From positions 1 through 34,795 of the IMG/VR virus record IMGVR_UViG_3300017719_000067: a stretch of DNA of 34,795 nucleotides; one strand, written 5' to 3'. Below, in pieces: positions 24,601-32,119 of this stretch (position 1 is its first letter; each line of letters opens with the position of its first letter). The position numbers were made by a program, and so were the translations under genes. Source of the stretch: a virus. The notes beneath the pieces are model-generated. The model was not told the origin of the DNA and searched no databases. It saw only the letters and a list, made by a program, of their open reading frames with translations.

Positions 24601-27458
24601 ATAGTTGAAAATATGTTTTCAATCTTATTAATATACCCTCCTCCAATAAAACTACATGCACCTGCCGACGTTATACAGTTGTCTCTACCTCCGGCTATAG
24701 CTGTTACTGTTGCTGAAAGGCTGTTGTTATAACCACCTGCTATAATAGAACAGGCACTAAGTACGTCATTTAGTCTACCACCTCCTACAAAACTACAGTT
24801 ACCTGTTATACAGTTGTCACATCCTCCTCCGATAAAACTACAGTTACCAGTAATGGTATGATTTATACCACCTCCTATAGAAGACTTAGTACCGGATAAT
24901 GTATGACCTGTTCCTATCTGTATACATCCACTACCGCTTATATTACCGCCTACTGTTAAATTTGTACCGTCAAAAATAAGATTTGAACTACCTGCAAAAC
25001 TACCACCGTTATTATACTGTACTTGAGTATCAGAACCGCCTGGAGATCCTCCTACTCCTGTTAGGTTGCTACCATCACCCACAAAGGACCCGCTAAATGT
25101 AGAAGCAGAGACTGAACCTTGTAGGTGTGTGCTAGTAATATCACTATGCCCGATAACTACTGTATTGGATCCTTTGCCTACAGCACAACAACCAATTACT
25201 ATTGAGTTAGAATCATTAGAATTTAATGTTCCGGCTTTATACCCTACTAAAGTGTTGCCGCCGCCTGTTGTTAAAGTACCTACACCAGTACAGTAACCGA
25301 TTAAAACGTTATTACCTCCTGATTGAATACTATTACCTGCGTTATAACCTACTGCAACATTATTAGAATGGGCAGAACCGTTATGAAGTGCTGCATAACC
25401 GATTGCAACAGAACTTTGAGGGCCTGGGAAGGTATAGTTAGAACTGTACAATGCTTGATATCCTACAGCTGTGTTTGTTCCTCCTCTTTGATTTTTTTCT
25501 CCTGCGCTATAGCCGATAAGTACTTGGCGTTGCCCAGAAACGCTTAGATCTTTTCCTGCATTAACACCGATTACAACGTTTGCATCAGGTGATGTTGCAT
25601 TAAGAAATGCATCTTTACCTATTACAACGTTATTTAATGTATTTGTACTCCTAGTACACCCTGCATTAACTCCAATACTAGTAGATGTTCCTTCAAAATT
25701 TAATACACTAGCAGTAACTCCTCCAGTAAGCTCTAACTCACCACTAGCGCTTATATTACCTTCTACGGTTAGTTTTTGGGATGGACTGGTTGTACCGATT
25801 CCTAATCTGTCATTTGAAGTGTCCCAATGTAGATTTGTATCTGAGGTTAGTTCTGTTCCTGAGTTCCAAATAGCAAGTTTATTAGCAGCTCCTGTGCCAG
25901 TTACAGTACCGGTACAAGTAGTAGCTCCAATATCCGATAATACATTAGCTCCTGTTCTAAAGTCTACATTACCAGATGAATCTAATACTAGGAATTTATC
26001 TGTGTCGGTTCCTGCATTTACTACTGAGGATAGATTTAGAGATCCTGTAACATTAATAGATCCTGTAAATGTATGTGTATCAGATATTTCATCTCCAAAT
26101 CTGTTCGAACCAGTTGCAAAAGATATAGATTGACTAACTACATTAGTTACGATTTCAGTTGCTGTTACTTTACCCCCTACTGTTAAGTTTGTACCGTCAA
26201 AAGTAAGATTCGAACTACCGGCAAAGTTACCACCGTTATTATATTGTACTTGAGTATTAGAACCGCCTGGGGATCCTCCTACTCCTGTTAAGTTACTACC
26301 ATCGCCTACAAAAGAGCCGCTAAATGCAGAAGCAGAAACTGTTCCTTCAACATCTAAATTATTCATAAATGTAGTACAAGAAGCAGAGGAAGTTAAATTT
26401 GAACCTACTATAAATGAATTATCATGTATTACACAGTTAGAATTTCCTCCTAGAATACCTGAATTGTCACCATCTAGTATATTAAGCTGTCCTCCTCCGA
26501 TTACACTGTATTGTTCAAGACTACATATTGAATTAGAACAGCCACCCCCTATAAAGCCGTAATTTCCATAGATTGCGTTAGATCTACCACCACCGATAAG
26601 ACCGTACCAGGCGGCTGCTGATATACAATGATCGCGACCACCTACTATACTTGAAAGAAGTCCGGAAATAGAGTTGTTACATCCTCCTACTACAACTGTA
26701 CAGTTAGCAAGAGCGTCATTTTGTGTACCCCCACCTACAAAGCTTAGGTTTCCAGATACGCAGTTGGTGCTACCACCCCCAATAAAAGAACAAGTACCTG
26801 ATATAGTATTTAAAGTGCCTCCTACAATAGAAGATAAAGTACCAGAGTTAGTATGTCCTGTTCCTATCTGTATACACCCACTGCTGCTTATATTACCCTC
26901 TATGGTTAATTTTTCTTCAGGATTAGTAGTTCCTATTCCTAGCCCTGTAGAGTCAAGGCGCATTCTTTCACTTCCGTTAGTGTCAAAAGAAATTTGTGTT
27001 CCGCCGGCTTCTAAAGCCATTTTACCTTGTACGGTTTTGATAATACTATTAGCGTTAGTATCTACAAATTTAAGAGTACTTGTATTTGTTGAACTTTCAA
27101 GCCTTAACATTTCTCCTGAGCTTGAAATATGCAATGCTTTCTGAGGACTAGACGTACCAACACCTAATCTATTATTAGCTGTATCGAAAAATATACTATT
27201 AGAACCTGATATAGCTGTACCTGAAGACCAAACTGCTACTTCACCGGTTGCTCCTCCATCATCTGTTACGTAAGTACCACTAGCCTGACCTCCGATATCA
27301 GAAAGCACATTTGCTCCTGTTCGGAAATCTACATTACCACTACCATCTAATACTAGGAATTTGTCGGTATCAGTACCGGCATTAACTACTGAGGATAAGT
27401 TAAGAGAATTTAATGAAGCGTCAGAACCGCTCGTGATCAGTTTTTTCCAGTTCGGCAT
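21603..27458 (-). CDS. Giant cysteine-rich YadA-head-like repeat spike with C-terminal S74 intramolecular chaperone
   Basis: This 1951-residue tail spike or fibre is the largest gene here. Order: N-terminal segment PNWKKLITSGSDASLNSL, shared in style with the 369-residue fibre protein; beta-rich linkers; repeat array A (nine GGGxxNxI repeats); a duplicated linker with SGSFVGDGSNLTGVGG; a YadA-head-like stretch (SVAIGYAAL, NNVAVGYNAG); the same linker again; repeat array B (about 59 repeats); then a peptidase S74 domain from Ser1856 (TSARKHKECI) through DIGFIAEEV to a C-terminal coiled coil. S74 domains trimerise beta-helical fibres and cleave themselves off at the Ser. By hand count it holds about 90 Cys, which is extraordinary for a fibre. 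The CTATTTAT box lies 66 nt upstream, after a terminator. Confidence 0.88.
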   Translation of the reverse strand: MPNWKKLITSGSDASLNSLNLSSVVNAGTDTDKFLVLDGSGNVDFRTGANVLSDIGGQASGTYVTDDGGATGEVAVWSSGTAISGSNSIFFDTANNRLGVGTSSPQKALHISSSGEMLRLESSTNTSTLKFVDTNANSIIKTVQGKMALEAGGTQISFDTNGSERMRLDSTGLGIGTTNPEEKLTIEGNISSSGCIQIGTGHTNSGTLSSIVGGTLNTISGTCSFIGGGSTNCVSGNLSFVGGGTQNDALANCTVVVGGCNNSISGLLSSIVGGRDHCISAAAWYGLIGGGRSNAIYGNYGFIGGGCSNSICSLEQYSVIGGGQLNILDGDNSGILGGNSNCVIHDNSFIVGSNLTSSASCTTFMNNLDVEGTVSASAFSGSFVGDGSNLTGVGGSPGGSNTQVQYNNGGNFAGSSNLTFDGTNLTVGGKVTATEIVTNVVSQSISFATGSNRFGDEISDTHTFTGSINVTGSLNLSSVVNAGTDTDKFLVLDSSGNVDFRTGANVLSDIGATTCTGTVTGTGAANKLAIWNSGTELTSDTNLHWDTSNDRLGIGTTSPSQKLTVEGNISASGELELTGGVTASVLNFEGTSTSIGVNAGCTRSTNTLNNVVIGKDAFLNATSPDANVVIGVNAGKDLSVSGQRQVLIGYSAGEKNQRGGTNTAVGYQALYSSNYTFPGPQSSVAIGYAALHNGSAHSNNVAVGYNAGNSIQSGGNNVLIGYCTGVGTLTTGGGNTLVGYKAGTLNSNDSNSIVIGCCAVGKGSNTVVIGHSDITSTHLQGSVSASTFSGSFVGDGSNLTGVGGSPGGSDTQVQYNNGGSFAGSSNLIFDGTNLTVGGNISGSGCIQIGTGHTLSGTKSSIGGGINHTITGNCSFIGGGCDNCITGNCSFVGGGRLNDVLSACSIIAGGYNNSLSATVTAIAGGRDNCITSAGACSFIGGGYINKIENIFSTIGGGCSNCVRDRFSVIAGGEDNCTNSDYWYNVIGGGCTNTISGTYSGYNTIGGGRDNSLSGTYSSYQTIAGGCNNKITDKAGTVGGGRGNCVCGEAGTIGGGRSNIICNAEDYATIGGGRNHIVDGDCSTIAGGAYNCIAANIAVIAGGTKNTGSGACGFIGGGCLNSAVNSSIYANIVGGQCNVINSGSHSNIVGGITNRICSAKCSSILGGKNNFISGSGNTNSAYHMIIGGLQSCIKMNESLSTLDTGGVVISGYNNLVSAGTGFIGVATNSTVSAYQAAVLSGDSNSVSGCYGFVGGGRLNRTCGDCGFIGGGCGNDICSGETLAFIGGGKGNCVDGDFSSIVGGCTNCIANSHVFIGGGYHNNAAGQYGVIGGGYNHEICSGESYGAIVGGYCNIIDSDYSFIGGGCRNIIAQCNCNVIVGGRDHCITGRLSFIGGGCQNDIGGTCYGHTLTGGMGNCICTAHNINTIGGGQNNKILCNIANSTIAGGATNLICRTSGFDYGSTIAGGASNCLIGSTCFSFMGGGACNTGSAPYVVIAGGKSNNAEGNCSAILGGCGNTVTDELSVVGGGQANCVTSGSSVIGGGCSNFVSGQRSFVGSGTNNDICNTCGAFIGGGTNNNISGSAASSNHVIAGGSNNDIVVTDGNQPSAAVSAIGGGYNNCITHGGSVIAGGTNHTVSAYQGVIVGGDTNTVSGCYGFIGAGRLNTIGGHCGVIGGGCQNTICSGEIFAVIGGGRANQVDGDCSFIGGGCSNVVCGYLSSVGGGQCNRVCNNTNFSVIAGGCCNVVQGCVYNTVGGGTLNCIVATQYGTANTIAGGQCNNIIGSTNESFNTIAGGLCNCICNGACSSAILGGSNNYINGHKCSFIVGKSLTSTADNYTFMNNACVSGTTRTTTLVETSARKHKECILPLQDQIENIKQLEPVEFQWKQDKTKDIGFIAEEVEKVFPNLVSYEEDGEIHGVQYSKLTTVLVKALQQQQEQINELKEEIKVLKQK
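21975..24894 (-). repeat. Array B: about 59 degenerate GGGxxNxI beta-roll repeats
   Basis: Roughly 970 residues of 16-17-residue repeats with core (F/T/V)IGGG-x-x-N-x-I and frequent Cys after GGG, before I, and before SF. It contains higher-order repeats: the block around SGCYGFVGGGRLN...CSGETLAFIGGG near 23570-23770 recurs near 22310-22510. It ends in the cap FIVGxxLTSxAxxxTFMNN. Confidence 0.8.
26385..26845 (-). repeat. Array A: nine GGGxxNxI beta-roll repeats
   Basis: About 150 residues of the same repeat type as array B. Its first six repeats align one-to-one with the first six of array B, and it ends in the same cap (FIVGSNLTSSASCTTFMNN). This indicates an ancient duplication of array plus cap. 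Confidence 0.75.
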
Positions 27459-27524
27459 AGTTTTACAATTACGGTTGGTTACTCAAAGAGCCCACTTCCT
27501 TTTCAGGCCAATAATAGCTTTCTA

Positions 27525-27532
27525 ATAAATAG
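27525..27532 (-). promoter_or_regulatory. CTATTTAT box upstream of the giant spike gene
   Basis: Exact CTATTTAT followed by TAGAAAG, just downstream of a UUCG-loop terminator and 66 nt before the spike ATG. It is the longest leader among the copies seen. Confidence 0.5.
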
Positions 27533-27536
27533 CAAA

Positions 27537-27554
27537 AAGAGCCCGAAGGCTCTT
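27537..27554 (-). terminator. Terminator with UUCG loop after the 55-residue gene
   Basis: The coding strand has AAGAGCC, TTCG, GGCTCTT and then TTT. The C(UUCG)G tetraloop on a perfect 7-bp stem is typical of T4-type phage terminators. Confidence 0.8.
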
Positions 27555-27561
27555 CTTTTTT

Positions 27562-27729
27562 CTAATCCATTAATTTAAGAGAATCGGAAACTTTTTTAAC
27601 GATCGAGAAGTATATTTCGAATTCGTCTCCTTTGTAATTTGCCGATCGTAACTTTGCTAGTAAAAATTCTAGCTCTTGTTTGGTAAGTTCTTGACTTTGA
27701 ACTTGCTTTGATTTACTCACTAGTCCCAT
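27562..27729 (-). CDS. Small 55-residue conserved-type protein
   Basis: A complete frame from ATG (27729-27727) to TAG (27564-27562) encodes 55 residues starting MGLVSKSKQVQSQELTKQEL. The core LTKQELEFLLAKLRSANYKG followed by DEFEIYFSIVKKV gives two amphipathic helices joined by a NYKGDE turn, a pattern I have seen in tiny proteins of T4-like marine phage structural regions. It has a TATATTAG box 19 nt upstream and a strong terminator 8 nt after its stop, so it looks like a real short transcription unit. No function can be assigned. Confidence 0.65.
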   Translation of the reverse strand: MGLVSKSKQVQSQELTKQELEFLLAKLRSANYKGDEFEIYFSIVKKVSDSLKLMD

Positions 27730-27779
27730 AAAACGTTTTATAATATAACTAATATATGAATTTTTTTTTAAATATCAAA

Positions 27780-28889
27780 TTATACGTAAATGAATATATC
27801 TGATCCTTCTACTCTAATGTTTCCAGGATGATCAGCTTTTGCAGTTGCTGCATTTCCTGAAGTTCCTAAATAAACACCGCCTACATAGTAATTTACTGCA
27901 GCTGTAGTAGCATCGGCATTAACACTATCGGCGATAGCAAGACGACCGTCATTTCCGTTGTAATCTCCGTTCCAAATAAGAGCTGCACCGTTATTTGCTG
28001 CTCCTCTTGAACCTCCAAAGATAATACCAGATTCATCAGTTGCTGTAGAAGAACCTGAGTTGATGAGTATAAATTTATCTTCAACTGCTAAATTAGCTGT
28101 ATCTATTGTTACTGTAGAACCTTGAACGTTTAAGTCTCCTGTTACTGTTAAATTGTTTCCAATAGTAACATCATCTGGTAATCCAATACTTACTTTAACA
28201 TCATTACCTACTTTAGTTACTGCTGTTACAATTTCGTTAGCATCAGCTGAGATAATTTGTAGATCATCATCTGTTAAGCTTACATCTTGAGTGCCTGTGT
28301 CACCATCTACTGTTAGTGTGGTAGCTAATCCGGTTAATCCTGTACCGTCTCCTACAAATGAACCAGTAAATGAACCTGTGAATGGAGTAGTAAGGTCATT
28401 AAACTGTAGTGAGCTTGATACAATACCGGCCGGCAATTGTGCTGATCCTGATATAGTTCCTGCTGGCAAAATAGCTGAAACATTACCTGTTGTAACAGTA
28501 CCTACTGTGGTAATAGCTGATTGAAGAAAGTGTTCTCCTGCTACAAAGTTAGTTGTCTGATCATGATCTATTTGAGCAGATGAAGAAACTAATGTTGGTT
28601 TACCTGTAATATTTGTAAACGCTACAGAATCAGCTGTTAGGCCTGTAAGGCCTGTACCGTCACCTGAAAATGAACCTGAGAAAGAACCTGAAAGTAAAGA
28701 GGTTGCTCCTGTTGAAGTAATTACTGAGGTTCCTAATCCTAATGTTGATCCATTGTATGTTATACCAGAGCTTTCTACAGCACCGCCAGTTCCTGCTACT
28801 AGTATGTTATCGTTTGTTAAGTTAGAGGCTGTTACCGACGCCAGGTGAGCGTCTGAACCACTAACTATTATCTTTTTCCATTCTGCCAT
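27780..28889 (-). CDS. Fibre-like virion structural protein with SGSFxGDGTGLTGL repeats
   Basis: This 369-residue, Ser/Thr/Gly-rich, beta-structured protein starts MAEWKKIIVSGSDAHLASVT, parallel to the start of the giant spike (PNWKKLITSGSDASLNSL). It contains two SGSFxGDGTGLTGL units and a central NNLTVTGDLNVQGSTVTIDT segment. The C-terminal domain (about 255-369) includes NLAVEDKFILINSGSS, typical of phage structural proteins that display or cap fibres. It has no S74 domain. With the 371-residue gene upstream it probably builds fibre segments that join the baseplate or neck to the spike. It has its own CTATTTAT box 24 nt upstream. Confidence 0.75.
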   Translation of the reverse strand: MAEWKKIIVSGSDAHLASVTASNLTNDNILVAGTGGAVESSGITYNGSTLGLGTSVITSTGATSLLSGSFSGSFSGDGTGLTGLTADSVAFTNITGKPTLVSSSAQIDHDQTTNFVAGEHFLQSAITTVGTVTTGNVSAILPAGTISGSAQLPAGIVSSSLQFNDLTTPFTGSFTGSFVGDGTGLTGLATTLTVDGDTGTQDVSLTDDDLQIISADANEIVTAVTKVGNDVKVSIGLPDDVTIGNNLTVTGDLNVQGSTVTIDTANLAVEDKFILINSGSSTATDESGIIFGGSRGAANNGAALIWNGDYNGNDGRLAIADSVNADATTAAVNYYVGGVYLGTSGNAATAKADHPGNIRVEGSDIFIYV

Positions 28890-28913
28890 AATTGTATACT
28901 AAAAGAGTTTATA

Positions 28914-28921
28914 ATAAATAG
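28914..28921 (-). promoter_or_regulatory. CTATTTAT late-promoter-like box
   Basis: Exact CTATTTAT followed by TATAAAC, 24 nt before the 369-residue fibre gene and directly after the stop of the preceding fibre gene. Confidence 0.5.
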
Positions 28922-28924
28922 GTT

Positions 28925-30040
28925 TTAATTTTGAAATCCTAAATAGAAAGCGTCTGTTTGGTCATAGTACATTCCTCCTGCAACTGCATTAGGAGTACTT
29001 GACTGTGATGTAAACTGTATGACACCGTCTTCATTTAGTTTAAATTTTTCTTCTCCATTTTTCGCTATAGTAAATTCATTACCTGAACCGGTTACGTTTA
29101 CATCAAAAGAGCCTGTTATTTTTATGCTATTGGATGTCGACCAATGTGAGCCTGTTTGTCTAAATAGACCTGAATCTAATACTCCTTGTATAAAATAAGA
29201 TGAACCGGTATCTATTGCAATATAGTCATTTATAATAGAAGTACCGTAAATACTAGAAACATCAGCTGATACTGTGTAGGTATTTGTACCTACATTATAA
29301 TCTACATCTATTCCTGCTCCACCAGCTACTGTAGTACTACCAGCTCCTCCTCCTGCTAACGAGCTTAAATCTATAGCGTAATTTTGATCGTCAGAGAATA
29401 AAGTTAAAATACCGCTTGATTCGTCATAACTACCGCTATTAAGTAAAGAACCAGTTGGTGTGGAAGGTACTATAGCTCCAAGATCAACTGCATCTGAACC
29501 TCCGTTTAGTCTAGTAAAAGATAGTAAATTACCATTAACTGATGAATCAATATAGGCTTGGCCGGCTGAGCTAGAAACTATACCTTGATTAAAATTAGTA
29601 ATAGAAGATGTGGTAATAGAAATGTTAGTAAGGCCACTTGCATCCCCGGTAAAACTCCCAGTAAAAGAACCTGTAAACGGTTCAATTAAAGATACAAACT
29701 GTAAAGAGCTAGAAACTATATTAGCAGGTATGTCAGTTAACGAAGTATAACTTGTAGCAGCTGATCCTGATATTTCTACTGTTTGACCGGTTTGATTTAT
29801 AGTTATATTCGGACCTGCTAAAAAACTACCAGAAAATATATTAGATGGTACGTTAGACAGTTGATCATAGTCTGTTGAAGCAGATAATGCTCTTTGATCT
29901 ACAAAGTCTTCTAAAGACTGGCCGTTTATAATAAAAGAACCAGAAGTTGTTAAAGAACCGGATATATTAAGACTTCCGGTAAGATATTCTCCTCCGGAAG
30001 GTAATAAGTTTCGTATCTGTTCCCAAAAAATCTGTGCCAT
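28925..30040 (-). CDS. Fibre-like virion structural protein
   Basis: This 371-residue protein starts MAQIFWEQIRNLLPSGGEYL and continues with Ser/Gly repeats (TGSLNISGSLTTSGSFIING). Further on it has FTGSFTGSFTGDASGLTNIS, the same linker type as the downstream fibre and the giant spike. The middle is a Ser/Asp/Gly-rich beta region, and the end carries GGMYYDQTDAFYLGF, similar to the YMWYD segment in the anchor of the kelch proteins. It is likely a trimeric fibre component. Its start overlaps the stop of the gp15-like gene by one base, so it is expressed with the neck module. Confidence 0.72.
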   Translation of the reverse strand: MAQIFWEQIRNLLPSGGEYLTGSLNISGSLTTSGSFIINGQSLEDFVDQRALSASTDYDQLSNVPSNIFSGSFLAGPNITINQTGQTVEISGSAATSYTSLTDIPANIVSSSLQFVSLIEPFTGSFTGSFTGDASGLTNISITTSSITNFNQGIVSSSAGQAYIDSSVNGNLLSFTRLNGGSDAVDLGAIVPSTPTGSLLNSGSYDESSGILTLFSDDQNYAIDLSSLAGGGAGSTTVAGGAGIDVDYNVGTNTYTVSADVSSIYGTSIINDYIAIDTGSSYFIQGVLDSGLFRQTGSHWSTSNSIKITGSFDVNVTGSGNEFTIAKNGEEKFKLNEDGVIQFTSQSSTPNAVAGGMYYDQTDAFYLGFQN

Positions 30041-31326
30041 TAGAATTTAAATTTACCTACTGCTGTTATTTCAAACTCACTATTCAAACTATAACCTAAC
30101 TCTGATATATTAAATGTTATAACTGTATTACCTGAGTCTTCAGCTATTGAAGATATAGCAGTCGGTTCTATGTTAAGACCGTTAATAAATACTGTAAAAT
30201 CATCTACTGTTAATGCCGGGAAACCTGATGGTGTGTCTGCTATAGTTACTCCTATATAAGTCACTTTATCGTTACCTACATCTATGGTACTAGTATAAGC
30301 AGACGTTTCATTTGTATCAATAAGTACATTTAAAGAAGCATAGTTTCTTTCATCATCTGTCATACCGCTACCGGATATAATAGTTTGATTAATAGTTTGA
30401 TTTATAGTAGTCTTATCTCTTGGCCCGTCAAACTGTCTTACCTTAGCTTCTCTTGCTGGAGTGCTTGCTAATGCTGCTAATGTTTCTTCTGATCCTGCTG
30501 TCTCTAAAGTAAAAGTAACTGCTGATTTAGAATAAAATTTATTCATATTAGCTATAGAGGTGTTGATAGAATCCGGTACTATATGCCCTAAAAGGTTAAT
30601 AGTAAAGTTAGTTTTTATCATTCTATCTTGACCCTGTACCATCTCTGTTGTGGTAGTATAGGTATCGATCATAGCTCTAAACTTAAACTTCTCAGGATCA
30701 CCCCAATAGGAATCAGAAGCAAAATTTATAGATTCTACTACCTTATTCATTTGCTCTACATACTCGGTAAAGATAACACAAGAGTAAACTATGTTAACGT
30801 AATCTGGTATTATTACTCCGTAGTATTCATCTACAGTTTCCCTGTTAGTTAAAGCAGAAAATCGATCGTAAACGTTCTTTTTAGAAAATTTCTTTTTAAA
30901 TATACCAAAATTAGTTGGCAAGTTAGCATCGAGTTTATTACCTAATTGACGATTCTTTTCAACACTATCTCTCTTAAACATAATAAGAGGAGTTTGAATC
31001 TTACCGTTCTTGTCTCTATAAAATCCATCTTTTTGTACTGATGCCCATCTTTCAGGAGAGCCGTATAGTATTGGAACGTTTACTCTTTTACCGTTCCTAA
31101 CTACTGAGGGTTTAATAACTTCGTTAAAGTAGTATACGATAGTTTCATCTATATCTCTAAGACCTATATTAAACTGCTTTACATCATCATTTTTAACTGA
31201 TCTTATTTCACCTCTCTTTTTAGGAGTTCTTAAAGGAACTTTTCCTTGATTAAGTTTGTCGTAAGGAGTTATAGTAGCCTGTGATAGCTGTGCTTGAGTC
31301 TTAGGAAGTATCTTTTTATTTGCCAT
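30040..31326 (-). CDS. 15: Tail sheath stabiliser / tail completion protein gp15-like, with C-terminal extension
   Basis: This 428-residue protein's residues about 60-270 follow the T4 gp15 plan: VPILYGSPERWASVQKDGF, then IMFKRDSVEKNR, a central VNIVYSCVIFTEYVEQMNKV, and DRMIKTNFTINLLGHIVPDS. gp15 caps the finished tail and joins it to the neck. T4 gp15 is 272 residues; the extra C-terminal stretch (about 290-428) is Thr/Asn-rich and contains an Ig-like strand run (DDFTVFINGLNIEPTAISSI). The N-terminal arm is basic. It lies 1 nt downstream of the gp14-like gene. Confidence 0.75.
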   Translation of the reverse strand: MANKKILPKTQAQLSQATITPYDKLNQGKVPLRTPKKRGEIRSVKNDDVKQFNIGLRDIDETIVYYFNEVIKPSVVRNGKRVNVPILYGSPERWASVQKDGFYRDKNGKIQTPLIMFKRDSVEKNRQLGNKLDANLPTNFGIFKKKFSKKNVYDRFSALTNRETVDEYYGVIIPDYVNIVYSCVIFTEYVEQMNKVVESINFASDSYWGDPEKFKFRAMIDTYTTTTEMVQGQDRMIKTNFTINLLGHIVPDSINTSIANMNKFYSKSAVTFTLETAGSEETLAALASTPAREAKVRQFDGPRDKTTINQTINQTIISGSGMTDDERNYASLNVLIDTNETSAYTSTIDVGNDKVTYIGVTIADTPSGFPALTVDDFTVFINGLNIEPTAISSIAEDSGNTVITFNISELGYSLNSEFEITAVGKFKF

Positions 31327-31327
31327 T

Positions 31328-31813
31328 TTATCTTGCTCTTACTATACCTACTTTTTCTGTACGTGTTAGGTGACAATCTACAATAATAGAAACAGAAGAA
31401 CCAAAGTTTTCAGCATACGAGGCTATATTATAAGACTTGTCTCTCCCTAAGAATAGCTGGTTCTCTCTTACTGTATCTACTTCATAGTAGTCTTCATGCC
31501 ATAGCACTATATCACCTACTTCAGGGACGACTACTGCATCAGCTAGATCTTCTCTTAAAAATGCAAAGGATGCTTCTCTTCCTAGATCAGGGCCAAATTC
31601 GTCAACGTTTATTACTTGATCTCCTCTAGTTATTAAACAGTTTAGTTTGACTGGGTCGAGATAAATCTTTTCAGTTGCTTCACCGTATATATTAGCTTGA
31701 GTATCGTCTAGAGATAGTTTATAGTAACCGATTTCCTGTTCTACAATATCCTGCAGCAGTTCACGATTAATATTAACCAGTAAGTCGAAGTCTCTATTGG
31801 ATCCAAACAGCAT
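31328..31813 (-). CDS. 14: Neck protein gp14-like
   Basis: This 161-residue protein starts MLFGSNRDFDLLVNINRELL. It has a beta-rich centre with IYLDPVKLNCLITRGDQ and the segment PEVGDIVLWHEDYYEVDTV, which corresponds to the GDxVxFxxxxxxFEI pattern of gp14-type neck proteins, plus a C-terminal SIIVDCHLTRTEKVGI strand. It is shorter than T4 gp14 (about 256 residues). It sits between gp13-like and gp15-like genes, as in T4, apart from one small intervening gene. The assignment relies on motif style and order. A one-base gap before the next gene suggests coupled translation. Confidence 0.65.
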   Translation of the reverse strand: MLFGSNRDFDLLVNINRELLQDIVEQEIGYYKLSLDDTQANIYGEATEKIYLDPVKLNCLITRGDQVINVDEFGPDLGREASFAFLREDLADAVVVPEVGDIVLWHEDYYEVDTVRENQLFLGRDKSYNIASYAENFGSSVSIIVDCHLTRTEKVGIVRAR

Positions 31814-32119
31814 TTATTTTTTCTTTTCTATAGTTTTATCTGCAACCTCAAGTTTTTTAACTTCAGGTATACGTTTAATAGCATTTGTTTTAAGAGCTGC
31901 AAATCCTGTAGCAGCATCTTTTGTAGTTAATATCTTCATCTTCATCGTAGCAGTATGTTTTTCAGCATCATGAGAAAGCTGTGTTACAGTAACAACCCCC
32001 GGTAATGCTCTAAATAACTCAGAGACATCCTGTACGTTAATGTCTTTGGAGTGAGTTATTCGTACAATACCCTGGTACATACTGTACTGAATTTCTGATA
32101 TGATATCAAATAATTTCAT
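31814..32119 (-). CDS. Small ferredoxin-fold-like protein between gp13 and gp14
   Basis: This 101-residue protein has a likely beta-alpha-beta-beta-alpha-beta order (GIVRITHSKDINVQDVSELF, then PGVVTVTQLSHD, then ATMKMKILTT, and a C-terminal helix and strand), i.e. a ferredoxin/ACT-like fold. The tail is Lys-rich. There are no catalytic residues. It overlaps the gp13-like stop by one base and ends directly before the gp14-like start, so it is embedded in the neck operon. A small neck or assembly factor is a reasonable guess; the family is not identified. Confidence 0.65.
   Translation of the reverse strand: MKLFDIISEIQYSMYQGIVRITHSKDINVQDVSELFRALPGVVTVTQLSHDAEKHTATMKMKILTTKDAATGFAALKTNAIKRIPEVKKLEVADKTIEKKK

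Noticed and set aside
21975-24894. Regularly spaced short repeats resembling a CRISPR array
   Set aside because: The repeats are degenerate, lie in frame inside one long reading frame, and encode a GGGxxNxI protein repeat; no identical direct repeats with unique spacers or cas genes.
22224-27144. Several plus-strand open frames opposite the giant spike gene
   Set aside because: They arise from the repetitive, stop-poor antisense of the Gly/Asn/Cys-rich repeats, are Pro/Thr-biased and lack starts or domain features.
27893-28084. A second minus-strand open frame (63 codons) inside the 369-residue fibre gene
   Set aside because: It overlaps completely in another frame with Leu/Gln-biased low-complexity composition and has no independent signals.
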